Below, piece by piece: positions 9,669 through 20,444 of a stretch of 64,000 bases of DNA. The stretch covers positions 682,001 to 746,000 of the forward strand of contig NW_015961989.1 in assembly GCF_000497045.1 (NCBI RefSeq), written 5' to 3'. Below the pieces are notes generated by a model, which was given only the letters and a program-made list of their open reading frames with translations, was not told the DNA's origin and made no database searches. Both the position numbers and the translations under genes were made by a program. This DNA is from Kalmanozyma brasiliensis GHG001 (Eukaryota; Basidiomycota; Ustilaginomycetes; Ustilaginales). Positions within the stretch are counted from its first letter, which is position 1. Every line of letters starts with the position of its first letter.

Positions 9669-11525
9669 ATGACATCGTTTACCACACGGAGGCCCCTATC
9701 AGGGTCAAGGGAAGCGCAGTTGCCCCACGACGAAAACGCAAAGCCAGTCACGCCCCGCTCAGGCCTTCTAGCTAGCGCGTCGCCAGCATCAAATACGCGG
9801 GTCGCGGGCTCCCTATCCAAGCTGCCCAGTCTCAGCGACATTGCGGCTCGATTGAACCGCGACAAGGATCTGCTCACGCCTACCGCATCCCCCGTCAAGC
9901 CTCCTCTGTCCAGCAACAGCAGTGATCTCGCAAGGCCGAGACTAGAGCTGACGGTCAGGTTCACGGGCTCGCCAAGGTCTCTGCCGTCCGAAGAGCGAAC
10001 AGGCCCGATGCTCTCGCTCTCTCCGCTCAAGGCGTCGACCTGTGTGGCCACGTTCGACGACTCCTTGGACGGCAGTGCCTCCCCAAAGGCGCCATCGTCC
10101 CGCGCTTGCTCGCCGACAAAGCGAATGTTGGCGAGCGGTCTGCCAAGTCTCGATGAGATTCGCGAACGCATGACACGAAAGGGTCTGGCGACCTCGAGTG
10201 AGTATGCAAACCCAAAGGATCTGCCAACGCCATCATCCCCCGGCAAACCGGCTGGCTGTGAAGACTCAATCAGAAGCACCGATGCCATCCAGTCTCCCAC
10301 GGCCACGCCGGGATCACCCCCGCTCGTCGCCTATACAAACATGCTTGTCAAGCCGTCCCTTCAGCTGCCTACCACTTCAAGCCTTCTCGTCACACCCAAG
10401 TTGAAACACCCACTTCCGCCGTCACCAATCAGACCCTCGACCTACCCTCTACAGCACGAATGGACGCTCTTCTACGACATCCGTGCCGTGGGCCCATCAA
10501 CGCCTGGCTCGGCATCGATCTCCGAGGCGCCCTCGACACCTCTCACGCCCATTCTGTCGTCGTCCTCCTGGGAAGCCAACCTCCGTACGATCGGCACGCA
10601 CTCTGCGGTCGAGACATTCCTCAACTGCTTCGTTCATCTCCGTCGCCCATCTCAGCTAGACCGTCACTCGTCCTATCACGTCTTCAAGGACGGCATCAAG
10701 CCCATGTGGGAGGACGCACGCAATGCCAAAGGTGGCAAATGGACCATCACTTTTCGGCTTCGCAATCCGGCACTCATTGACCGGAGTTGGTTATGGCTGG
10801 TGCTCGGCTTGATCGGGGAGCAGTTGGATGAAGCGGACGAAACGTGTGGTGCGGTGTGTAGCGTCCGACCGCGCGGAGACCGCATTGCGCTCTGGGTCAA
10901 GGATGGGAGTGATGTCGAGAAGCTGAACCGGATCGGGAGGAAGTTAATCTCGCTATTGGAGCTCGAGAAGGAGCCGGGCATCCTGATGGAGTTCAGCGCC
11001 CACGAGCGAGCCGAGGAGGGCAAGCTGGAAGGACTGTTCAGTCTTCAGAATGCGATGCAGGCGCTTCCATTTGGTGTCCAAGCGGGCCAAGTATCGCAGA
11101 GCCCACCTGGCATAGCAGCGCTTTCTGGCAACGCTTCCAGACCGGCCTTTAAAAAGGCCTTCTCAAGCTCGCCCGACGTTACTTCTTACGCGGCAACAGA
11201 GCCCAAAGCAAGGCTCAACGGTCAACAATCGAGCGCCAGCGCTAGCGGTCTTGCCTGCTCGCCGCCTACAGCCGGCTCATCATTTGGCGCACTCGGACAG
11301 TCGCTTGGACTCGGTATCAGCGGCAACACCTCGACGAATTTAACGCCGCGTCCCAGCAGTGCTACGAAGCCAGACAAGCCGAGCAGCTTCTCCGCACCAC
11401 AATGCTCCAGTGGCAGCGCGTTCAATTGGAGAACGTCCATGGACCGCAGTGTTAGCCCTCGCCGTAGAGACACCGCACACGTTGCAACGACCGCCCGAAG
11501 TCCTTCGCCGTTCAAAGCCTCGTAG
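9669..11525 (+). CDS. eIF4E-family cap-binding protein with long disordered arms
   Basis: A 618-residue protein, about three times the usual eIF4E length. The eIF4E fold spans about 260-450. Seen: EWTLFYDI (W265, equivalent of human W43), SSWEANLRTIG (W301, cap-stacking W56), YHVFKDGIKPMWED (W347-E348, the W102-E103 pair), GGKWTITF (W358, W113) and VRPRGDRIALW (phosphate-contact basic residues). Cap binding should therefore be intact. Two oddities: about 34 Ser/Pro-rich residues are inserted between the first two tryptophans, and the eIF4G/4E-BP contact tryptophan (human W73, in DFW) is leucine here (ETFLNCF, L318). The N-terminal ~260 and C-terminal ~150 residues are Ser/Pro-rich and contain SL-P-SL-D-I/E-I repeats (PSLSDIAARL, PSLDEIRERM). 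It may be a translational repressor or specialised initiation factor rather than the main eIF4E. Confidence 0.85.
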   Translation: MTSFTTRRPLSGSREAQLPHDENAKPVTPRSGLLASASPASNTRVAGSLSKLPSLSDIAARLNRDKDLLTPTASPVKPPLSSNSSDLARPRLELTVRFTGSPRSLPSEERTGPMLSLSPLKASTCVATFDDSLDGSASPKAPSSRACSPTKRMLASGLPSLDEIRERMTRKGLATSSEYANPKDLPTPSSPGKPAGCEDSIRSTDAIQSPTATPGSPPLVAYTNMLVKPSLQLPTTSSLLVTPKLKHPLPPSPIRPSTYPLQHEWTLFYDIRAVGPSTPGSASISEAPSTPLTPILSSSSWEANLRTIGTHSAVETFLNCFVHLRRPSQLDRHSSYHVFKDGIKPMWEDARNAKGGKWTITFRLRNPALIDRSWLWLVLGLIGEQLDEADETCGAVCSVRPRGDRIALWVKDGSDVEKLNRIGRKLISLLELEKEPGILMEFSAHERAEEGKLEGLFSLQNAMQALPFGVQAGQVSQSPPGIAALSGNASRPAFKKAFSSSPDVTSYAATEPKARLNGQQSSASASGLACSPPTAGSSFGALGQSLGLGISGNTSTNLTPRPSSATKPDKPSSFSAPQCSSGSAFNWRTSMDRSVSPRRRDTAHVATTARSPSPFKAS

Positions 11526-11629
11526 CCCCACTCCTTCCCTAAACGGACCTTTCACTCGCACACCCAATATCATCGTACCCTGCGCCTTCATTCGTTGTTC
11601 CACTACATCGTAACATCTTGCCAGCCCGT

Positions 11630-12715
11630 TCACTCGAGCTTGATCACCAGCTTACCCGTCGTCTTCCTGCTCTTGATATCGGCGAAGGCCCTCCTCATCT
11701 CGTCCGTCGTAAACCCGTACGTGTCATGCACGTTGATCTTGACCTTACCGCTCTCGATGAGCTCGAAGAGCTCCTTGGAGTACGTCTCCCTCTCCTCGCG
11801 CGTCGTCACGTAGTTGAACAGGGTTGGACGGCAGACCTTGAGATTCTTAGGTGCGAGTTTGAGCGGGGCGAAAGCGGGGACTGCGCCGGAAGCGTTGCCG
11901 AAGGTGACGATGGATCCCTTGCGAGCGGCGATGGCGAAGTTGGCCTCCCAGGTATCGGCGCCTACTCCGTCGTAGATGCCGTCTACGCCGTGATTGTTGG
12001 TGATGGAGCGGATCTCGTCGATGTACGCCTGGGGGTTTTCCTTGTTATACGTGAGGGCGTGGTGAGCGCCGTGCTTCTTGGCGAGCTCGCACTTCTCGGA
12101 GGTGGAGGTGACGGCGATGACGTTGGCTCCGAAAGCACGACCCATCTGGCACAGGAGAAGACCGACACCACCCGCAGCAGCAGTGACGAGCATCCACTCG
12201 CCCTTCTTGATCGGGTGGCTTTCCTTCAACAGCGTCAACGCCGTCAGTCCCTGGAGGTACGCAGCAGCAGCAGTCTTGGTGTCGATCCCATCGGGCAGCT
12301 TGACCACCCTCTCCCCATCCAGCAATTGAAGCTGCGTATACGACCCTCCACCGTACTGCACCACCCGATCTCCGACCTGGACAGTCTTGACGTCCGGATC
12401 AACGGCTTCCACCACACCTGCGGATTCCTGACCGATGATGATGGGGCATTGCAGCGGGTACAGACCGCCAAAGTGGTAGGTGTCGATCATGTTGACGCCC
12501 GCATACTCGTTGCGGACTAGCACCTTGCCCGAGCCCGACAGGCTGGGGGCTGCGACCGGGACGACCTGAACCACTTCCGGCCCGCCCTGACGCTCGATCT
12601 GAAGCGCTTGAATCGACATGTTTCGCACGAACGGTCTTGAAATAGTCACTGACGATGTGGTGGGGCGAAAGGACGAGAGATGGCGAGCGAATTGAGAGAG
12701 TCGCTGCGATGACAT
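11630..12715 (-). CDS. ZTA1: NADPH:quinone reductase, zeta-crystallin type (Zta1-like)
   Basis: A 361-residue MDR-superfamily oxidoreductase. The ATG at 12715 (MSSQRLSQF) is the first in frame and adds an Arg/Ser-rich 32-residue leader that could direct part of the product to mitochondria; a second ATG at 12619 (MSIQALQIER) would give the cytosolic form. Seen: GroES-like N-terminal domain with GVNMIDTYHFGGLYP and GQESAGVVEAV, then the NADPH-binding motif TAAAGGVGLLLCQMGRAFGA, and a C-terminal KINVHDTYGFTTDEM. Zinc ligands of alcohol dehydrogenases are absent, as expected for quinone reductases. The yeast relative reduces quinones and alpha,beta-unsaturated ketones under oxidative stress. No intron is needed. 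Confidence 0.9.
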   Translation of the reverse strand: MSSQRLSQFARHLSSFRPTTSSVTISRPFVRNMSIQALQIERQGGPEVVQVVPVAAPSLSGSGKVLVRNEYAGVNMIDTYHFGGLYPLQCPIIIGQESAGVVEAVDPDVKTVQVGDRVVQYGGGSYTQLQLLDGERVVKLPDGIDTKTAAAAYLQGLTALTLLKESHPIKKGEWMLVTAAAGGVGLLLCQMGRAFGANVIAVTSTSEKCELAKKHGAHHALTYNKENPQAYIDEIRSITNNHGVDGIYDGVGADTWEANFAIAARKGSIVTFGNASGAVPAFAPLKLAPKNLKVCRPTLFNYVTTREERETYSKELFELIESGKVKINVHDTYGFTTDEMRRAFADIKSRKTTGKLVIKLE

Positions 12716-13237
12716 CGGAAGGGGTGATGCCGAAGGGAAGGAGTCAAGCGGGAAGGAAGGTCTTATACACGATTGAGAACGGCTGCGCACGGCTATTCAT
12801 TCTTCCCCCCCGCACGCGGGTTGGAAATTGACCGACCAAAACCCCGCACACAGCTAAACCCGAGAGAAGTGCTCATCGTTCGGACAGCGCCACGGTCTCA
12901 ATGTACATAGCCGCAGATCACACCGTGTTGCAGCATCGCACTCGGAAGCTTTGTTGAATGGTATCGATAGGAGCGAGGGATGGGGGATGTAGGTTCGGCC
13001 GCCTGTAAATCCGAATGGCAAAGCACGCGATCTTGTTACGCGCTTGCCCCGTGCGCCCTTTTCTCCGCCTTTTCCCTTTTCCTCTCCTCCTCATCGCGGT
13101 CCAACTTCATACCCTTCTGAAAGCACTTCTGCACACGCACACTTCCCCCACCCGGCTGCACACACACCTCTGAAGAACTGGAAAGATCACATATCATATT
13201 ACGAACGATTCCACAGGTCAACGCCATTCGAGACTCT
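12716..13237. other. Intergenic, ZTA1 promoter and ACS 3' region
   Basis: Both flanking genes are on the minus strand. No gene, RNA or repeat was recognised; pyrimidine-rich on the + strand near 13050-13170. Confidence 0.5.
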
Positions 13238-15448
13238 CTACTTCTTGTCAAACGCGTTCGTCTTCTCCTTGATGTGGTCGATGACGCTGGGGTCGGCGAG
13301 CGAGCTGAGATCGCCCAAGTTGTCGGTATCGTGCGAGGCGCACTTTCGGAGGAGACGACGCATGATCTTGCCACTCCTGGTCTTGGGCAGGTCGCTGACG
13401 ATGATGATCTTCTTGGGTGCAGCGAAGGGGCCGATGTTCCTGCGCACCTGGATGACGAGTTCCTTGGTGAGGGCCTCTTCGGAGTCGTACGAGAACTCGG
13501 GCTTGAGCGTGACGTATGCGGCGATGGTCTGGCCGGTGACTTCGTCGGGGATACCCACGACGGCGGTCTCGGCGACACCGGGGTGCTGGATCAGCGCCGA
13601 CTCGATCTCGGCCGTCGACAGGCGATGACCCGACACGTTGATCACGTCGTCGACACGACCCTTGATCCAGATGTAGCCGTCCTTGTCGCGCGCGGCACCA
13701 TCGCCCGTGAAGAAGTAGCCCTTATAGGCGCGCATGTACGTGTCGAGGAAGCGCTGGTGGTCGCCAAAGATGGTTCGCGCCACCGAAGGCCACGGCTGCG
13801 CAATGGCCAGCACACCCTCGACGTTGTTGCCCTCCAGCACCTCGCCCGACGTCGGGTCGAGCAGCACCGGCTTGATGCCCCAGAAGGGGAACGTGGCCGA
13901 TCCGGGCTTGGTCTTGGTGGCTCCGGGCAGAGGGGTGATCATGATCGATCCGGACTCGGTCATCCAGTACGTGTCAACAATGGCACACTCCTTGCGGCCC
14001 ACATTGTCGTTGTACCAGTGCCACGCCTCGGGGTTGATGGGCTCACCGACGGATCCGATGACGCGCAGCGACGACAGGTCGTGCTTCTTGACATGCTCGT
14101 CACCCAGTCGTCGCAGCAGACGAATCGAGGTCGGGGCCGTGTAGAACTGAGTGAGCTTGTGCTGGTCGACAATCTCCCAGTAGCGCGAAGGCGAGGGGTA
14201 GACCGGGGTCGACTCGAACACGAGCGTAGTGACACCGTTCATCAAAGGACCGTAGACGATGTACGAGTGGCCCGTGATCCAACCAACGTCAGCCATGCAG
14301 GCGAAGCGGTCTCCCTTGTCCGGGTGCACATCGAACACGTGTCGCAGAGTCAGCGCGGTACCGAAAAGGTAGCCCGCAGTGGCGTGGACGACACCCTTGG
14401 GCTTGCCGGTAGAGCCGGAAGTGTAGAGGATGAAGAGCGGGTCCTCGGCGCTCATCGACTCGGGAGGGCAGTAGGCGCGCTCACGCGAGCAGGCCTCGTG
14501 CCACCAAATGTCGCGCTTCTCGTCAATGTTGACCTGGCCTCCCGTACGCTTGACCACCACGACGTGCTCGACCTTGTCACACTCCTTGAGGGCGGCATCG
14601 ACGATGCTCTTGGTGGCGATGTTGCGACCACCACGCTTGCCTTCGTCGGTGGTGATGACGACGCGAGCACCGCAGTCGTTGGTACGGTCGCGGAGCGAGT
14701 CGGCGGAGAAACCAGCGAAGACGACCGAGTGGATCGCACCGATACGCGCACAGGCGAGGAGCGACACAACGGCCTCGGGGATCATGGGCAGGTAGACGAT
14801 GACGGTGTCGCCCTTCCTGACGCCGAGCGACTTGAGCATGTTGGCGGCCTGCGAGACCTGGACGAGGAGCTGCGAGTAGGTGATCTCCTGGGCCTGACCG
14901 GGCTCGTCGGCCTCGTAGATGATGGCGACGCGGTCGGGGTACTTGTGAGCCCATCGGTCGACACAGTTGTAGGCGGCGTTGAGACGGCCCTCGTTGAACC
15001 AGGCGACGTCGCCGTTTTCAAAGCCACCGGATCGGACGGTCTTGAAGGGCACATCCCAGTCGATCAGTTCCTTGCCGAGCTGTGCGTAGTTAGGAGGAGG
15101 GAACAGATGGGTTGACGGTCAGTGGACATGTTCACGGCTAGATACGAGGAATCGGCTTTTCCAGCAGAGTTGACACATCAGCTTGTTCGGCCCTGCCAAC
15201 ACAGAGGGAAAAGGGTCGCAATGGCCGACCAGCTGGTCTGCCTCCCATCCGGCTGATTGCCGAAAGGCACTTCTTTAGAAACTGTGTTTACTCACCTTGC
15301 CAAAGAATTCGTCGGTGTTGTCGATCGACTGAGGGTAGTCGGACTTGTACTTGTCAGCATTGACGTGAGGAGCGGGGCGACCGTCCTTTCCCAAAAGACG
15401 GGAAGGGACGTCGAAGGCGGGGACCTCGGGGACCTCGGCTTCAGCCAT
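13238..15448 (-). CDS. ACS1: Acetyl-CoA synthetase (AMP-forming), two exons
   Basis: The spliced gene is complement(13238..15079, 15296..15448), giving 664 residues, the usual length. Exon 1 (51 codons) starts [20 protein letters not shown] and ends at DEFFGK before a GTGAG donor. The acceptor ...CGCACAG at 15080-15081 joins [15 protein letters not shown], the conserved ACS N-terminal motif, in phase. Seen: [17 protein letters not shown], the AMP-binding motif [35 protein letters not shown], the hinge region [16 protein letters not shown], and the catalytic lysine motif [12 protein letters not shown]. It makes acetyl-CoA from acetate, ATP and CoA. The C-terminus lacks an obvious peroxisomal SKL-type signal (ends FDKK). 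A TATATA element lies at 15638-15644, ~190 bp upstream of the start on the minus strand. Confidence 0.95.
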
Positions 15449-17781
15449 TTTGGTGCGATTTTATGCGGTGGAGATGTAAGGAAAGGTGGGAAGCAGGAAG
15501 GAGAGAAGGCTCCTTTTCTGTCTACCGGATGATGTGAGGGGATAAAGACACGCTTGGGCCGTTGAAGGTGCAAGGTGGTATAGTCGAAGCAAGGAGGAAG
15601 GAAAAACCGCTCACAGCGGCAAGAAGGGATGGGAGGCTATATATGCAGTGAAGGGCGTCGGGCGGTCTGAGCGGGGGGAGCGGCGAACTGAGGATCTCTT
15701 GGTCACGAGCTTGGGCAAAGACCGAGATCGAGCGAGGAGCGGTCAGTGCTCTGTGCTTTGGCTTGGCTTGGCCCTTGTTCGCGTCTCTCTCCACAATTAG
15801 GCACAGCAGCGAGGGGGAGGGAGAGAGGCTTGAGACAACCCTTCATCAAGGGGGGCGGCAGCCAAGCGAAGACGAAATTGCCAAGGGACAGCCAGTCAGC
15901 CAGCCACTCACGATCAGGCGGCCTTGACTGGAAATGGACTGAACTCGACAGCCAAAAGCCCATCTCGGCCCATCGGTCCAGCCCTCCGACCAGCGCTTTC
16001 CCTCCCATTCCTCCCGTTTTCGCCAACGTCAAACTGCTCGATAGCCTTCTGAGCATTGAACCTTTGCTATGGCTGTCTTCCAGCTCGACTTTGATCCACA
16101 ATCGTGGACGATGAACAGCGGTGAGCGACAAGTCTCGAAGCAAAAAGCAATGCGTCGATCCTGGTCCATGCGCACGCCTTGTCCTCTTGACCGTGTTGAC
16201 TGTCTACGCCTCCACAGCGTGTCTTTCTGCTTTATTTTTCTTATTATTCTTCGGTGACTGCTTTGTGCCAAACGGCGTTGGTCTGAGCGGGGAAAATCGC
16301 AGTCTCGAACGCTCCTTCCTGCACGAGCGGCATTATCGTCTCGGCGACCTCTGTCTCAAGTCTTCTCTGCGCCTCTCTCTCTCACTGCCCTCTGACCAGG
16401 ATCTCATTCTTCGACGACGAGGAGCTGAGATTTGATTCCCCGGGAAGCTGCTTGCTCGTCGCAACTAGTGGTGCCGAGGTGCGCCTAGATGCGACCCCGC
16501 TCCGCAGCTCTGCCGTTGTTTCGCCCCAATTTGACGTCCCTTCCCCGCAGCGATGAGCAACTCCTGTCAAGTTAGATCCTGAAGCTCCGCTTTTTCCAGT
16601 CGACCGTCGGTGATGGCATGCAGCTGTCGTGACAGTCAGCAACGCAGTCTCCTCTTGAACATTGATCTTCGGCCCAACGCGGCCTTGCTGTTCTGGCACT
16701 GAAATCCTTCCCTGACACCCCAGGCGGACCCAGACCAATTCGATTCGTGCCTTTGGCTCTGTCTGCCACGTTACCGCAGGCCCATGCGGATGCACTGTCC
16801 AGGGCGTGACAGAGTCTGCTACTCCTTGCTCTAACGGAGCTATCCGAGGTGACCAAGAGTGGGCCATGAACACCTCGGCTCGCAACAAGACTGGTACTCG
16901 GAGGTCTCGGCGCACGTCACTGGGTCTTCATGCCGCAGCTCGCTTTTGCGAAACCTCTTGCTACGGTATCGCAGCCAGCTCTGTCATTGTCAAGTCTCCT
17001 GCGTCTATTGTTCCGTACCTGTCGAGCGCAGAGCAGAGCGCTTTTTGGTGACATGCCTTCCGACTCTCACCTCGGCAAAAATCATCCAAATGTGGAGTGA
17101 CGCACAGGCCTCTTTCTTCTTCTTGCATGGCCAATCGCATTGTTTGCTTTGCATTTGTATGCGGATCGCCCTGCATCAAACTCTCTTTCGGCCGCGGCCA
17201 ATCGGACTCCATTCGAGATTGCGTTGGTACCACTGGACGGTGACAGCGAGTGGATGCGACATGTGATTGAACGTGAACGAGTTTCGCGTGACAAGATTGA
17301 GAGGTGATAACTGAGAGAAGGCCTCTGCCATCCTTTTTTAGCACAGATCCGACGCAGACTGAGATTCCTGGCTTGCTTTGTGCGGTGCAAGCCCGAACAA
17401 TAGAGGGCGGCGAGCTACGACCTCGACGGCCCGCTTCCGACACCTCCTCGTCTGCTCAGCTCCTCTCATCCCCGTATCGTCAAAGCGGCACAAATGGGCC
17501 AATGGCCCTCCTCCGAACTACAGCCCCAACTCGATTATTCGGATCTTCCGGCAGCTTCACTGACGCTCGGGTCGAGCCGCGATCATGCTGGTGCGGCAGC
17601 TGCCGACGTCGAGAAGAAGGACCAGCGAGAGTGAATCGCCGATTTTATGATAATCCAAAATAGCGGATCTCGGGTAGAACTTCTTGCGGCTCTGTCGGTT
17701 CCTCTGCTTCAACGCACTTTCAGGGTTCAACCCGCAACCTCTTCTTCCCACTTCGCGACCACCACCCAACAGCTCGTCAAG
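15449..17781. other. Gene-free divergent promoter region, 2.3 kb
   Basis: Lies between ACS1 (-) and CLP1 (+). ORFs of 160-180 codons exist (16382-16915 and 16961-17443, both minus), but they show no motif, have mixed composition, and give no homologous-looking protein. The length is unusual for this compact window. It probably holds carbon-source control elements for ACS1 and a long leader; an ncRNA cannot be excluded by eye. Confidence 0.4.
15637..15645 (-). promoter_or_regulatory. TATA box candidate for ACS1
   Basis: The sequence reads CATATATAG on the minus strand, about 190 bp upstream of the ACS1 ATG, in an otherwise GC-rich region. Confidence 0.4.
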
Positions 17782-19596
17782 ATGGACGGCCAAGCAGAAG
17801 GATCCTCGCATCGTCGCGTCTTCCTCCCTCCACGCTCCGAGTATCGCTTCGAGCTCGAACCTCACGAACGCCTGTCCATCCGACTCGTCCCATCCCCCAC
17901 TCAAACGGGCGAAGAGCCGGACGCCGAGATCTTTGGCGCCGAACTTGTCTCTGGCACCCAAGAGCGATGGTACCCTTTTGGAGATGAAGCGAAAGCGGCA
18001 GTCTCGTCCTGGCGAGGAGCCGAGATCGAGATCGCCGGCACAGCGTCGACCGAGTACCTGGCCGACGAGCCGTCTCCCGTCTATACCGCGTATTCCAACC
18101 TGCATCTCTACTTGGAGCGAAGACGAATCGAGGCGCGGCAGGCGCTCAGGGCGGACGCAAAGCTGCTTTCGACGCTAGCGGGGTCAGTACTGGATCCCAG
18201 CTATGTTGCCCCTCGCACGACCGACCCAGGTGCCGAAGCCGAGGACAGCGAGACAGCCTCGACGGTGTATCGACCGGAAGGACAGGGTCCACGCGTCATG
18301 GTGCTCGGTCCCGAATCCGCCGGCAAGACGAGTCTCATCAAGTTTCTCGCCAACTATGCGCTTCGTTCGCCCGCAGTTGCCAGCCTTGGTAAGGGCGAAG
18401 CGGGCAGGGTTGCCGAAAGTCTGCGCACGGGTGGGGACGGGATCATCTACCCGAACATGGACGCTAACCTCTCGGAGGAAGCGCGCAAGGAGAAACGAGA
18501 AGAGGAGAAACGGTCCGATATCACGGGATGGTGGCCGACGGTGGTCAACTTGGATCCCAGCGACGGAGCTCCTCCTCTACCGTGCTGTTTGTCCGCCTTG
18601 CCGCTGTCGCCCTTGCCACTGGCATCGCTGCCCAGTCCCTCGCCAGCATTCCCGTTCGGAACGAACACGAGCACCACCGGCGCCATCCCACCAGGCACCT
18701 CCACCGCGCACCCCGTTGCGCCCCTCTCACTCTGGCTCGGCAAGCAGAATGTCCGGGACAACGAGCGGCACTTCCGTCGCGTCGTCGACTGGCTCGCTGA
18801 AGGCGTGGAAAGGCGACTATCGCGCGATTTCCGCTCCCGAATGTCCGGTCTGCTCATCGATACTCCCGGCGTGGTCACAGCCGATGCGCGCACCAAATAC
18901 GCCTTCCTCCAGCACTGCATCCGCGCTTTCAAGGTGGACACGATCGTCGTCCTGGGTCACGAGAAGCTCAATCTCGAGATGACCAAGCTCTTCGCCGGGT
19001 CGGGGGTGAACGTCATCAAGCTGCCCAAGTCCGGGGGTGTCGTGGAGCTGGACGAGACGTATAGGGCGAGACTCAAGGCGTTGCAGGTCAAGACGTATTT
19101 CTATGGCGGCTCCAGCGCCGGGGGCAACCAGGATGGGATGCCCAGAAGCGTTTTGCCGGGTCACGCAGATCCGCTGGGTGGGGTGCCCTCGTTGAGTCCC
19201 TACAGCACGACGATTCCCTTTGACCTGTTGGAGATCTACAAAGTTGGGCAGGAGAGTTTGGCGCCATCTTCAGCGTTGCCGATTGGAGCATCGAGGACGG
19301 TGACTGAGACGCAATTGGTGAAGATGGACCCGACCAATTCGGCGGCGGACCAGACGAGTTTGTTGCACAGCGTGCTAGCGCTCATCCAGCCCCCCAGAGG
19401 TGGTGGAGGTGCTGGACAGCCGGACTCAAGCACGAACCCGACAGATGACGAGATCATCGGTGCACCCATTTTGGGCTTCGTTCACGTCGCGGATATCGAT
19501 ACGGTGAGGAAGAAGATCACGGTCCTCTCGCCGAGCACGGGCAGGCTGCCAAGCAAGACGGCCATTTTGGGCGCGTTGGACTGGCAGGATGTGTAG
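17782..19596 (+). CDS. CLP1: mRNA cleavage/polyadenylation factor Clp1
   Basis: A 604-residue protein. The start is set at the ATG at 17782 (MDGQAEGSSHRRVFLPP), since it leads straight into the N-terminal beta domain; an upstream in-frame ATG at 17647 would add a low-quality leader. Seen: LPPRSEYRFELEPHERLSIRL, the P-loop GPESAGKTS (176-184), YPNMDANL, TGWWPTVVNLDPSDG, SGLLIDTPGVV, and VVLGHEKLNLEM followed by KLPKSGGVVE. Clp1 belongs to the polynucleotide-kinase family and acts in cleavage factor IA (pre-mRNA 3' end formation) with Pcf11. A Pro/Ser-rich insertion near residues 265-305 separates core motifs, longer than in yeast. No intron. Confidence 0.92.
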   Translation: MDGQAEGSSHRRVFLPPRSEYRFELEPHERLSIRLVPSPTQTGEEPDAEIFGAELVSGTQERWYPFGDEAKAAVSSWRGAEIEIAGTASTEYLADEPSPVYTAYSNLHLYLERRRIEARQALRADAKLLSTLAGSVLDPSYVAPRTTDPGAEAEDSETASTVYRPEGQGPRVMVLGPESAGKTSLIKFLANYALRSPAVASLGKGEAGRVAESLRTGGDGIIYPNMDANLSEEARKEKREEEKRSDITGWWPTVVNLDPSDGAPPLPCCLSALPLSPLPLASLPSPSPAFPFGTNTSTTGAIPPGTSTAHPVAPLSLWLGKQNVRDNERHFRRVVDWLAEGVERRLSRDFRSRMSGLLIDTPGVVTADARTKYAFLQHCIRAFKVDTIVVLGHEKLNLEMTKLFAGSGVNVIKLPKSGGVVELDETYRARLKALQVKTYFYGGSSAGGNQDGMPRSVLPGHADPLGGVPSLSPYSTTIPFDLLEIYKVGQESLAPSSALPIGASRTVTETQLVKMDPTNSAADQTSLLHSVLALIQPPRGGGGAGQPDSSTNPTDDEIIGAPILGFVHVADIDTVRKKITVLSPSTGRLPSKTAILGALDWQDV

Positions 19597-20444
19597 CGCT
19601 CAGTCTCTTCTTTGCTTTTCCATATCCTCAACATTGTACTTTTGGTTTTGCGCACGCTGTCATTGCACTGCATCCTGAAAGACGACCTGTTGGTTGCGAA
19701 CACAAGTGCTTTGGGCAACATGAGAGAGTCTGACGCCCGGAAGCTGAAGGAATCGCGCAATGCCGTTCCTGTCTGTCCGATCTGAAAGCGCTTGCCGCGG
19801 ATGAAGGGATGCTATGTCGTCTCATACCATCATTGACTGGGCACTGCGAGCTTGCTTCTATGAGGCACGTTCTGCGCGTCTCTGTTGCGAACCTCTGTCC
19901 GCCAAAACAGAGCACGTTTTCGACCGTCGGCAGCGTGCCCGCAACTGCCGCAGAACTTCATCTCCCACTTGTTGCCCCGCACCGCATTGTTCATGCAGGT
20001 CTTTGTTGACTGCAACATGGCAACCAATGCAAGCGCCCTGCGTGAAGGCTGTGAACCCGAGCATCCGAAGCAGAGGCCGGAGCCATGGCACTCTGACGTT
20101 GTGCATTCTTAGCCGCCCAAGAAAAGTTTGAGAGATAACACGTTTTCATGCACGTCGTACTTCGCTTAGCGCCAAAGCGGTTTTTCGGCTGACCTCGTTC
20201 CATTCTTCTAGCTCGCTTTGGTTCTGCCTCGCCTGGACGCCACTGGTGGGCAGTCCTCGAGACTACTATGAGCAAGTGGGGGCTGTTCCCGCCGGCAGCC
20301 GTGCCGCTGCAATAATGCCGCCGAGATTAAGGTCGGCTATCCACAGCGGTGTGGGCAAAGATATATAAGATTGGGCACACGACATCTTCGCCCTTCCTTG
20401 TCATCCCCCTCTTCCTTCCTCCATAGACCCTCCTTCTGCTCAAG
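19597..20444. other. Intergenic, 0.85 kb
   Basis: CLP1 3' region followed by the promoter of the metallophosphoesterase gene, with a clear TATA box near its end. Nothing else was recognised. Confidence 0.5.
20360..20369 (+). promoter_or_regulatory. TATA box for the secreted metallophosphoesterase
   Basis: GATATATAAG lies about 80 bp upstream of the ATG at 20445, followed by a pyrimidine-rich initiator stretch (CTTCCTTCCTCC). Spacing and sequence are typical for a regulated fungal promoter. Confidence 0.6.

Noticed and set aside
13274..15115. 613-codon open frame on + opposite ACS1
   Set aside because: Antisense shadow of a highly conserved enzyme; composition is Asp/Val/Gly/Arg-rich as expected for the complement of GC-biased codons.
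16382..17443. Minus-strand frames of 160-177 codons in the ACS1-CLP1 gap
   Set aside because: No recognisable motif or protein-like segment and no splice pattern that joins them.
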